Assembly: GCA_021323265.1 (NCBI GenBank)
Contig: JAJTCO010000017.1
Location: 1-51,395, forward strand
Source: Pseudoduganella sp.
GTDB lineage: Bacteria > Pseudomonadota > Gammaproteobacteria > Burkholderiales > Burkholderiaceae_D
Direction of reading: 5' to 3'
Length of the DNA stretch: 51,395 nt
The first letter of the stretch is position 1. Every line of letters begins with the position of its first letter. Both the position numbers and the translations under genes were made by a program. Below are positions 1-6,871 of this stretch, one piece after another. The notes under the pieces are model-generated. The model saw only the letters and a list, made by a program, of their open reading frames with translations. It had not been told where the DNA came from and did no database searches.

Positions 1-1119
1 GGGTACACGTGCCCCAACGGCGGCTCGCTGTCCGGCACCACGTGCCAGAAGACCACGACCTATCCCGCCACGGCCACCTACAGCTGCCCGAACGGCGGCA
101 CCGTAAGCGGCAGCAGCTGCATCCAGACCAGCACCTACCCGGCCACCGCCAGCTACACCTGCAACGCCGGTGACAGCCTGAGCGGCAGCACCTGCACGCG
201 CACCACCAGCACCGCGGCCACGGCCACCTATAGCTGCCCGAACGGCGGCACGCTGTCGGGCAGCCAATGTACCGGCACGATGACCACCAAGACGGCCTAT
301 GTCTACCTGGGCGGCAAGCAGATTGCCGAGACAGTCGTTGGCGGCGCCACGCAGTACGTGCACACGGATGCGCTAGGCTCACCGGTGGCGCATACCGACC
401 AGGGCGGGGCGGTGCTGAATCGCACCAAGTTCGAGCCCTACGGCTACACAGCCGCCGGCACCAAGCCGGGTCCGACGACGACCGGCTTCACCACGACCGG
501 CAGCGCCATTGGCTTTACCGGGCATGTGAATGACCCGGATACGGATCTGGTGTATATGCAGCAGCGGTATTATGATCCCACGGGATCGAGCTTCAACCGC
601 TACAATTATGCAAACAACAGCCCTTACAAGTACATTGATCCAGATGGGCGATTGCCGATCGTTCCCGTAGTAATTTTCATTGCAAAGGAACTGGCAGGCG
701 AAGCATTCGAACAAGCGACAGGCATTCCTGCTCCCACCCTAAAAAACGTCGGAAAGGGCGCACTTAAAGTAGGAGCGAAGGAGCTAATCGAACGAGGTGC
801 GAAAACCGGTCCCAAGGTGGGAGGACTTGGCCCGCATAATCAGAAAATTCGCGAAGTCGCGGAAAAGATCGAAAAAGAAGGAGGCGAGATTCTTGCCGGT
901 GGTGGCAAGCACAAAGAGAAGCTCGTACCGACGCCTGGTGGGGCAAAAGAGGGTGGGCGGCCTGATATTATCTATCGCGACGCGAATGGTGACGTTGGCG
1001 GAGTCAATGTCGGGAAAGTGAAGGCTGATGGCGTAACTCCAGTGCAACGCGAGATCGATGCACTTAATGACTTGAACGGGCCCGGAATGTTGCCAACTAT
1101 GTTTGAAAAATACAATTGA
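1..1119 (+). CDS. Rhs/YD-repeat polymorphic toxin, C-terminal part (5' end outside window)
   Basis: The frame is open from the first base, so the gene begins left of the window. The first ~93 visible residues are cysteine-rich repeats. They are followed by the typical Rhs core end (YVHTDALGSPVAHTD, the FEPYG element, then RYYDP, then DPDGR near base 650). After that comes a ~155-residue unique tip. The tip ends in a region resembling restriction-endonuclease-fold toxins: GPHNQKI, a GGRPDII segment, then VNVGK and PVQREIDALNDL. Such tips are released by the Rhs shell and act as nucleases in rival cells; here that activity is inferred. The usual ExK of the PD-(D/E)xK motif appears as N-x-G-K, so catalysis is uncertain. 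A probable immunity gene follows directly. Certain as an Rhs C-terminus; the toxin type is tentative. Confidence 0.88.
   Translation, partial: GYTCPNGGSLSGTTCQKTTTYPATATYSCPNGGTVSGSSCIQTSTYPATASYTCNAGDSLSGSTCTRTTSTAATATYSCPNGGTLSGSQCTGTMTTKTAYVYLGGKQIAETVVGGATQYVHTDALGSPVAHTDQGGAVLNRTKFEPYGYTAAGTKPGPTTTGFTTTGSAIGFTGHVNDPDTDLVYMQQRYYDPTGSSFNRYNYANNSPYKYIDPDGRLPIVPVVIFIAKELAGEAFEQATGIPAPTLKNVGKGALKVGAKELIERGAKTGPKVGGLGPHNQKIREVAEKIEKEGGEILAGGGKHKEKLVPTPGGAKEGGRPDIIYRDANGDVGGVNVGKVKADGVTPVQREIDALNDLNGPGMLPTMFEKYN
4..279 (+). repeat. 75-bp tandem repeats coding for a Cys-rich 25-residue unit
   Basis: Three full in-frame units start at 4, 79 and 154, with a fourth partial unit from 229. Each begins Y-(T/S)-C and has two cysteines eleven residues apart (C-x10-C, pattern CPNGGxLSGxxC) followed by a Thr/Ala-rich stretch ending ATA(T/S). 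The array probably continues to the left. It sits upstream of the Rhs core end, where YD repeats would normally be. Confidence 0.85.
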
Positions 1120-1124
1120 TCGCG

Positions 1125-1673
1125 ATGACTTCAGTAGATATGCAGTTGCATTGCCTACCTCAAGAGCTTGTTGAATGGATGATCGAAGCCAGCGATAAGG
1201 TGGACGTCGCATTGGTTTTGGTGAGCGGCAGGCCCTTCAGCGCAAGAAGAGTGGCAGCCAAGAATCTGTTGGAAGATGTGGCAGATGCGAGTCGAACTAA
1301 AAGCTCTGTCTCCATTTTCATTGTTCCAACTCAATCGAGACTAGTCGGAACTACACGGACGGAGTTCTACGAATTGAATCCCGACCTCATCATCGTTGAC
1401 ATTGGCATGTCGACATCCGAAGGATTGAGGCAGGCAGCCATCTCGACCACAATAGACTGTCCGCCGCTTGAGAAGGTGGCAAAGCGTATACGGAAGATTG
1501 TTAGGGAACGGACTGCAGCAGGCGTCACGGCGGTAAATGTTGACACAGGCCATCGTAAACTGTGGAAAAACTTTCGTTACTCTGACAAAGCCGCGGAGTT
1601 GGAAAGGAATGGAGTCGCAATGTTAGCATTCGCTGGAGGTGTTAAGCTGTTGCTTGGTGACCACACGAACTGA
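1125..1673 (+). CDS. Probable immunity protein for the Rhs toxin tip
   Basis: This 182-residue protein begins 5 bases after the toxin stop. A TTG at 1116 overlapping that stop is an alternative start. I recognise no family. It is soluble-looking, with no signal peptide or membrane segment, mixed alpha/beta composition and a basic C-terminal half (KRIRKIVRERT). Base composition is visibly lower in GC than the housekeeping genes, as is common for toxin-immunity cassettes. The role is inferred only from its position immediately downstream of an Rhs C-terminus. Confidence 0.6.
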   Translation: MTSVDMQLHCLPQELVEWMIEASDKVDVALVLVSGRPFSARRVAAKNLLEDVADASRTKSSVSIFIVPTQSRLVGTTRTEFYELNPDLIIVDIGMSTSEGLRQAAISTTIDCPPLEKVAKRIRKIVRERTAAGVTAVNVDTGHRKLWKNFRYSDKAAELERNGVAMLAFAGGVKLLLGDHTN

Positions 1674-1693
1674 GGCTTATGTACGTAGTTCGC

Positions 1694-2150
1694 GGGCCTG
1701 TCAGAAATTTTGTGTGCCGGGGTCGCGGTTCGTAGTTAGTTAATCGCGTTGGTAAAGCGCTCCCCAAACAGAATGGCAAACTGGTTGGCGGCCATCTTCC
1801 AGGTCCGCTGCGGCATCTTCCAATCTTTTTCAATATTGCGCAAGGCCAGGTACAGCAATTTCGTCGCCGCTTCGTCGCTCGGGAAGTGACCTCGATTTTT
1901 GACGATCTTCCGCAAGCGCATATGCAGGCTCTCAATGGCATTGGTGGTGTAGATGATTGAACGTACCTCCGGCGGGTACGAGAAGAACGGAATCACCTGC
2001 TCCCACTGGCGCCGCCACATAGCCACTACTGTGGGGAAGCGTTGTCCCCACGGGCCTTCTGCAAAATCGTCCAGTGCCGCCGCAGCCGCATCGGCGCTGG
2101 ATGCCTGGTAGATCGGCTTAAGCGCCGATGCAAGCTCTTTACGGTCCTTC
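1694..2150 (-). mobile_element. IS256-family element remnant (right end)
   Basis: The 3' third of an IS256/Mutator-type transposase lies on the minus strand, followed by a plausible terminal repeat beginning about 1694 (GGGCCTGTCAGAAATTTTG). The 5' part is missing: the reading frame is cut near 2150, where sequence belonging to the neighbouring IS3-type element begins. The exact outer boundary and any target duplication cannot be fixed from this copy alone. Confidence 0.7.
1736..2150 (-). pseudogene. IS256-family transposase, 5'-truncated
   Basis: About 138 residues of the C-terminal catalytic region remain. They include WRRQWEQVIPFF, the diagnostic YTTNAIESLHMRLRK segment carrying the last acidic catalytic residue, and the conserved NRGHFPSDEAATKLLYLAL tail. 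Family members are ~400 residues, so roughly two thirds is lost. The first few codons of the open frame (encoding MGGLP) come from the adjoining IS3-type end rather than from this gene. Not functional as it stands. Confidence 0.85.
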
Positions 2151-3056
2151 GGTAATCCCCCCATTTTTGATGCGCGCTAGAAGTAGGGGTTAAGCGGCGA
2201 GAGCTAGTTTCTGTTTCGGTGTTATCCCGCCCAGTCCCATGTTGGGCCGCTCGTGATTGTATGTCCAGAGCCAGCTCGTGGCAAAGTCCTGGATCTCGTC
2301 GAGTGAATCAAAGAGGTGATGCGCCAGCCAGTCGTAGCGCACGGTACGGTTATAGCGCTCGATGTAGGCGTTTTGCTGTGGCTCCCATGGCTGGATGAAG
2401 GCCAGCTCGATGCCGTGCTTCTTGGCCCATTGCTCGGTGGTAGTGCTGATGTATTCCGGGCCGTTGTCACACCTGATCACCTTGGGTTTACCACGCCACT
2501 CAATGACTTGGTCCAGCGCGCGCACAACGCGTTCCGATGGCAGCGAGAAGTCCACATCAATGGTCAGCCCTTCACGGTTGTAATCGTCGATCACATTGAA
2601 CAATCTGATGCTGCGGCCATCAGCCAATTGGTCGTGCATGAAGTCCATTGACCAGGTCTGATTGACGGCCGTTGGCACGGCCAGCGGCTGCGGCTTTTCC
2701 CGCACAATCCGCTGCCGTGGTTTGATGCGCAAATTGAGCTCCAACTGGCGATAGATGCGGTACACACGCTTGTGATTCCAGCCGAAGCCTTTCACGTTGC
2801 GCAGGAACAGGAAGCACAGACCGAAGCCCCAGTTACGCTGGTTGTTCGTCAGTCACACCAACCAGTCTGCAATGGTCTCGTTCTCGGCATTGAGTTTGGC
2901 TTGGTAACGGTAGCAAGTCTGGCTAATACCAAAGGCTAGGCAGGCCGTCTTGACGGTCAGGCGACCGGCTTCGACATAGTGTCGCGCCATCTCACGTCGG
3001 TGAGATGGCGTCACCACTAATGGAATGGTCCGCCCGACGTCTCCCCCTAATTGAGT
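2150..3056 (-). mobile_element. Decayed IS3-family element (orfB only)
   Basis: An IS3-type orfB lies here on the minus strand, but no orfA is present upstream of it. Instead, unrelated DUF4214-type coding sequence starts at about 3059. The downstream end, with a run of six G/C (2156-2161), abuts the IS256 remnant. I could not pair left and right terminal repeats, which suggests the orfA side was deleted. Boundaries are approximate. Confidence 0.6.
2190..2990 (-). pseudogene. IS3-family transposase orfB with internal stop
   Basis: Reading from an ATG at 2990, the frame gives MARHYVEAGRLTVKTA, the helix-turn-helix-like start of orfB. It then meets a TGA at 2853-2855 inside a conserved [16 protein letters not shown] segment, where the family normally has a residue such as Arg. 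A CGA-to-TGA change would explain it. Downstream the frame is intact to the stop at 2190 and carries the rve integrase core: [14 protein letters not shown] (first Asp), RCDNGPEY (second Asp) and [12 protein letters not shown] (Glu). The catalytic DDE domain is complete but cut off from its N-terminus, and orfA is absent. Confidence 0.85.
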
Positions 3057-3058
3057 AG

Positions 3059-3226
3059 CACTGCGAAGGCGACAAAGGCGGCACGGATTTCTGGGGTGGC
3101 GTGCTGGACAAGAATCTCGCTCCGCTGGCCGAGGTGCTGGCCGCCTTCAGCGAGAGTCCTGAGAACGTCCAATCGGTGGCTGCAGTTATCGGATCGGGCT
3201 TCGACTACACGGTCTGGACAGGGTAA
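3059..3226 (+). pseudogene. 3' fragment of a DUF4214 (RTX-associated) protein
   Basis: A 55-residue tail in the plus frame ends at a TAA at 3224-3226. It contains GGTDFWGGVLDKNL and FSESPENVQSVAAVIGSGFDYT. These match the end of DUF4214 repeats, which typically close with an FSESxEN motif and are found at the end of large secreted calcium-binding/RTX-type proteins. A TAG at 3056-3058 lies in frame just upstream, at the mobile-element junction, so the rest of the gene was lost or displaced by the insertion. Confidence 0.6.
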
Positions 3227-3347
3227 GCCGACGGCAAAATAAATTTGCCGAAAACGTGGCGTCGTGGCAAAGCGTGAATCGTGCGCGCCAGCGCGAGGCA
3301 TATAGTCTTCGCTGGCGGGACCACTAGGGAAGCAATACCAGTATGCG

Positions 3348-3737
3348 ATGCAAATGGCGGAGCCCGATCCGCTGCCGTGGCTGGAAGCCGCACAGTTTGC
3401 GGCGGTTGACCTGGCCCAGCGTCAGGTCGATGCCGCGGCCGCCATCCTGACCCAGGGCGGCGACACCAAGAGTTTCATGAAAGCCCTGCTGGACGATTGG
3501 TGCGGCACCGTGCCGCGCCCACCCATCAACTGGCCCGGCGGTCCGCGTCCACCGCGCCCACCGCGTCCGGACGAGCTGGAAGACTACACGTTGCCGATGG
3601 CTGGCGGCCTGGCTTTTGTCGCCTTGAGCGAAACCATTGGCAATGAAGCGTTTGCCAAGCAGATTGCAGAACTGGGCGGCAACATCATCGACCGCACCGC
3701 CACTTACGCACTGGAGCATGTAGGCCGCCGCCGTTGA
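3348..3737 (+). CDS. Hypothetical protein, 129 residues
   Basis: I do not recognise a family. The N-terminal half is predicted helical (WLEAAQFAAVDLAQRQVDAAAAIL). The middle is a proline-rich linker (PRPPINWPGGPRPPRPPRP), and the C-terminal half begins with an Ala/Gly-rich helix. There is no signal peptide. An AGGGA (3327-3331) lies about 16 bases upstream of the chosen ATG, and a second in-frame ATG is at 3354. It stands alone between the mobile-element debris and a convergent transporter gene, sharing a bidirectional-looking terminator with it. Confidence 0.55.
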   Translation: MQMAEPDPLPWLEAAQFAAVDLAQRQVDAAAAILTQGGDTKSFMKALLDDWCGTVPRPPINWPGGPRPPRPPRPDELEDYTLPMAGGLAFVALSETIGNEAFAKQIAELGGNIIDRTATYALEHVGRRR

Positions 3738-3752
3738 GTAGGTAGGCCGCCA

Positions 3753-3782
3753 CAAAAAAGTAAGCCGCCCGTGGGCGGCTTA
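3753..3782 (-). terminator. Rho-independent terminator of the MHS transporter
   Basis: A perfect 10-bp inverted repeat (TAAGCCGCCC/GGGCGGCTTA, 3761-3770 and 3773-3782) closes a two-base loop. On the minus strand it is followed by a run of T (complement of 3754-3759). It lies 22 bases after the transporter stop. It may also stop plus-strand transcription, though the plus-side T-run is poor. Confidence 0.85.
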
Positions 3783-3804
3783 TTTCATGTCAGGTACACC
3801 TTGC

Positions 3805-5508
3805 TTAGTCGTTGGCGTAAATGTTGTTGTCCTTGGTTTCACGGATGAACAGCCCGCCGATCACCAGGGTCGCCAGGGCCACCACGATTGGGTACCACAG
3901 GCCGTAGTAGATGTCGCCCTTGAAGGCCACCAGTGCGAAGGCAGTGGTTGGCAGCAGGCCGCCGAACCAGCCATTGCCGATGTGGTAAGGCAGCGACATC
4001 GAGGTATAGCGGATGCGGGTCGGGAACATTTCCACCAGCATGGCCGCGATCGGACCGTACACCATGGTCACGTAGATCACCAGCACCCACAGGATCAGCA
4101 CGACCATCGGCTTGTTGACCTGAGCCGGGTCGGCCTTGGCTGGGTAGCCGGCAGCTTTCACGGTTTCGCCGACGGTTTTCTTCAGATCGGCTTCCTTCTT
4201 CTTCGAGTCCGCGTCGAAGTTCAGGCCATCGGCGGTCATGACGGCGTTGAACGATTGCACTTCCTTGTCGCCGACCTTGATCACGGCCACGCTGCCGGCA
4301 GGCGCGTCCTGGCGGGTATAGGCCACCGATGCCTTGGACAGCATGGAGGTGGCGATGTCGCAGGACGATGGGAACTTCTTCTCGCCAGTTGCGTTGAACT
4401 GGAAGTGGCAGGACGCCGGGTCGGCCACCACCACCACTGGCGAGCTCTTGATCGCCGCTTCCAGTTGCGGGTTACCGTAGTGGGTCAGGGCGCCGAACAG
4501 CGGGAAGTAGGTTGCAGCGGCGATCAGGCAGCCGCCCAGGATGATCCACTTGCGGCCGATCCTGTCGGACAGGCTGCCGAAGAAGATGAAGAACGGGGTC
4601 GCCAGGATCAGCGCGACGGCGATCAGGATGTTTGCCGTCGCAATATCCATCTTCAAGGTCTGGATCATGAAGAACAGCGCGTAGAACTGGCCGGTGTACC
4701 ACACCACCGCCTGGCCCATGGTCAGGCCGACCAGCGCCAGGATCACGATCTTCATGTTTTTCCACTGGCCGAACGCTTCGCTCAGCGGTGCCTTGGAGGT
4801 CTTGCCCTCGGCCTTCATCTTGGCGAAAGCAGGCGACTCGTTCATCGACAGGCGGATCCACACCGAGATGCCCAGCAGTGCCACGGACACCAGGAATGGA
4901 ATGCGCCAGCCCCAGGCTTCGAAGTCTTCCAGCGGCATCGACTGGCGCACACCCAGGATCACCAGCAGCGACAGGAAGAAGCCCAGCGTTGCAGTGGTCT
5001 GGATCCAGGCGGTGAACAGGCCGCGCTTGCCGTGCGGCGCATGTTCCGCCACATAGGTTGCGGCGCCGCCGTACTCGCCGCCCAGTGCCAGGCCTTGCAA
5101 CAGGCGCAGGATCACCAGGATGATCGGCGCTGCAATGCCGATGCTGGCGTAGTTTGGCAGCAAGCCCACGATGAAGGTGGACAAGCCCATGATCAGGATG
5201 GTGACCAGGAAGGTGTACTTACGGCCGATCATGTCGCCCAGGCGGCCGAACACGATGGCGCCGAATGGGCGCACAATGAAGCCGGCGGCAAAGGCCAGCA
5301 GCGCGAAAATAAAGGACGTGGTCGGGTCGCCTACGAAGAACTGCTTGGCAATGATCGAGGCCAGCGAACCGTAAAGGTAAAAGTCGTACCATTCAAAAAC
5401 GGTACCCAGCGAGGAGGCGAAGATAACCTTCTTCTCCTCCTTGGTCATGGGTGCGGCTTTGCCGTTCCCCACGTTCCGCGCGTCGGCGGTCCCGGAAGTA
5501 ATTGCCAT
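3805..5508 (-). CDS. MHS-family (ProP-like) major facilitator symporter with large extracytoplasmic insert
   Basis: A 567-residue MFS protein of the metabolite:H+ symporter type. The start FEWYDFYLYG, the loop GRLGDMIGRK between segments 2 and 3, RLLQGLALGGEYGG and GSLSDRIGRK in the second half are hallmarks. Family members acting on dicarboxylates, proline/betaine or shikimate are ~430-450 residues. This one carries about 120 extra residues (roughly 345-465) between two late membrane segments, with two cysteines and a Lys-rich stretch, probably facing the periplasm. The ATG at 5508 is chosen because GGAGA lies 8 bases upstream; the frame could also open at a TTG at 5523. Substrate unknown; divergent from the acyl-CoA operon. 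Confidence 0.9.
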   Translation of the reverse strand: MAITSGTADARNVGNGKAAPMTKEEKKVIFASSLGTVFEWYDFYLYGSLASIIAKQFFVGDPTTSFIFALLAFAAGFIVRPFGAIVFGRLGDMIGRKYTFLVTILIMGLSTFIVGLLPNYASIGIAAPIILVILRLLQGLALGGEYGGAATYVAEHAPHGKRGLFTAWIQTTATLGFFLSLLVILGVRQSMPLEDFEAWGWRIPFLVSVALLGISVWIRLSMNESPAFAKMKAEGKTSKAPLSEAFGQWKNMKIVILALVGLTMGQAVVWYTGQFYALFFMIQTLKMDIATANILIAVALILATPFFIFFGSLSDRIGRKWIILGGCLIAAATYFPLFGALTHYGNPQLEAAIKSSPVVVVADPASCHFQFNATGEKKFPSSCDIATSMLSKASVAYTRQDAPAGSVAVIKVGDKEVQSFNAVMTADGLNFDADSKKKEADLKKTVGETVKAAGYPAKADPAQVNKPMVVLILWVLVIYVTMVYGPIAAMLVEMFPTRIRYTSMSLPYHIGNGWFGGLLPTTAFALVAFKGDIYYGLWYPIVVALATLVIGGLFIRETKDNNIYAND

Positions 5509-5598
5509 GATGCTTGTCTCCAATTTAGTAGTTTGTGTTTCAAATGCTTCGACGGCAGGATGGAGTCTGTACCCTTATCCTTACGTCATTCTTGCTTG

Positions 5599-5629
5599 AA
5601 ACTTACACAAAACTTACAAAGCCGATAAT
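5599..5629. promoter_or_regulatory. Direct repeats and -10-like box in the divergent spacer
   Basis: AAACTTACA occurs twice (5599-5607 and 5610-5618), 11 bases apart and therefore one helical turn, followed by GATAAT at 5624-5629. The 184-base spacer separates the MHS transporter from the thiolase operon. The GATAAT could be the -10 of the plus-strand operon with CTTACA as a weak -35. The repeats may bind a regulator or RNA polymerase. Motif-level evidence only. Confidence 0.35.
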
Positions 5630-5692
5630 TTAGCGAACGATCGTGCTAATCTATGCTATGCTGGCCCGACAACTAGACCCAAGGAGACTCCC

Positions 5693-6871
5693 ATGACCGA
5701 TGCAGTGATCGTTTCCACCGCCCGTACCGGCCTCGCCAAGTCCTGGAAAGGCAGCTTCAACATGACCCACGGCGCCACCCTGGGCGGCCATGTGCTGCAG
5801 GCAGCCATTGCCCGCGCCGGGATCGAAGCGGGCGAGCTCGAGGACGTGATCATGGGCTGCGCCAATCCGGAAGGCGCCACCGGCGGCAATATCGCGCGCC
5901 AGATCGCCCTGCGCGGCGGCGCCCCGGTCACTGTGCCGGGAATGACGGTCAACCGCTTCTGTTCCTCCGGGCTGCAGACGATCGCCCTGGCGGCGCAGCG
6001 CGTGCTGGCCGGGGAGGGCGACATCTTCGCGGCCGGCGGCGTGGAGTCGATTTCCTGCGTGCAGCAGGAAATGAACATGCATATGTACGCCGACGTGTGG
6101 TTGAAAGAACACAAGCCGGCCATTTACCTGCCCATGCTGCAAACGGCCGAGATCGTGGCCAAGCGCTACGGTATCGCCAAGGAACGCCAGGACGAGTACG
6201 GCGCACGCTCGCAGCAGCGCGCCGCGGCCGCGCAGGCTGCCGGCCTGTTCAACGCCGAGATCGTGCCGATGACGGTGACCATGGGCGTGGCCGACAAGGC
6301 CACCGGCATGCTGGGCACGCGCGAAGTGACCATCGCTGCCGACGAAGGCATCCGCCCCGACACCACGCTGGAGGGCGTGCGCGCCATCCGCACCGCGCTG
6401 CCGGGCGGCGTGATCAGCGCCGGCAATGCCAGCCAGTTCTCGGACGGCGCTTCCTGCGCCATCGTCATGAGCGCGCGCGTGGCCGAAGCGCGCGGCCTGC
6501 AGCCCCTGGGCGTGTTTCGCGGTTTTGCCGTGGCGGGTTGCGAACCGGATGAAATGGGCATCGGCCCGGTCTATGCCGTGCCCAAGCTATTGAAGAAGGC
6601 CGGCCTGAAGGTGGAAGACATCGGACTGTGGGAACTGAACGAAGCCTTTGCCGTGCAGGTCCTGTACTGTGCCGACACGCTCGGCATCCCGATGGACCGC
6701 CTGAACGTCAACGGCGGCGCGATCGCCGTCGGCCATCCATACGGCGTATCGGGTGCGCGACTGGTCGGTCATGCCCTGATCGAAGGCAAGCGGCGCGGCG
6801 TGAAATTTGTGGTGGTCACCATGTGCATTGGTGGCGGCCAGGGTGCGGCGGGCCTGTTCGAGGTGGTGTAA
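5693..6871 (+). CDS. Acetyl-CoA C-acyltransferase (thiolase)
   Basis: This 392-residue thiolase II-type enzyme cleaves 3-ketoacyl-CoA with CoA, or condenses acetyl-CoA units. All catalytic residues are visible: nucleophilic Cys90 in NRFCSSG, His348 in GHPYG and Cys378 in MCIGGGQG. Length is normal for the family. AAGGAG lies 7 bases before the ATG. It is the first gene of a six-gene operon and its stop overlaps the ATG of the acyl-CoA dehydrogenase (TAATG), so it probably performs the final thiolytic step of an acyl-CoA degradation pathway. Substrate chain length cannot be read from sequence. Confidence 0.95.
   Translation: MTDAVIVSTARTGLAKSWKGSFNMTHGATLGGHVLQAAIARAGIEAGELEDVIMGCANPEGATGGNIARQIALRGGAPVTVPGMTVNRFCSSGLQTIALAAQRVLAGEGDIFAAGGVESISCVQQEMNMHMYADVWLKEHKPAIYLPMLQTAEIVAKRYGIAKERQDEYGARSQQRAAAAQAAGLFNAEIVPMTVTMGVADKATGMLGTREVTIAADEGIRPDTTLEGVRAIRTALPGGVISAGNASQFSDGASCAIVMSARVAEARGLQPLGVFRGFAVAGCEPDEMGIGPVYAVPKLLKKAGLKVEDIGLWELNEAFAVQVLYCADTLGIPMDRLNVNGGAIAVGHPYGVSGARLVGHALIEGKRRGVKFVVVTMCIGGGQGAAGLFEVV

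Noticed and set aside
280..1119. Starting the Rhs gene at the ATG at 280
   Set aside because: The frame is open to the left edge and encodes regular repeats of the same protein, so the ATG is internal.
3787..5628. 613-residue plus-strand frame opposite the MHS transporter
   Set aside because: Shadow frame with improbable His/Gln/Asp-rich composition, spanning the terminator.
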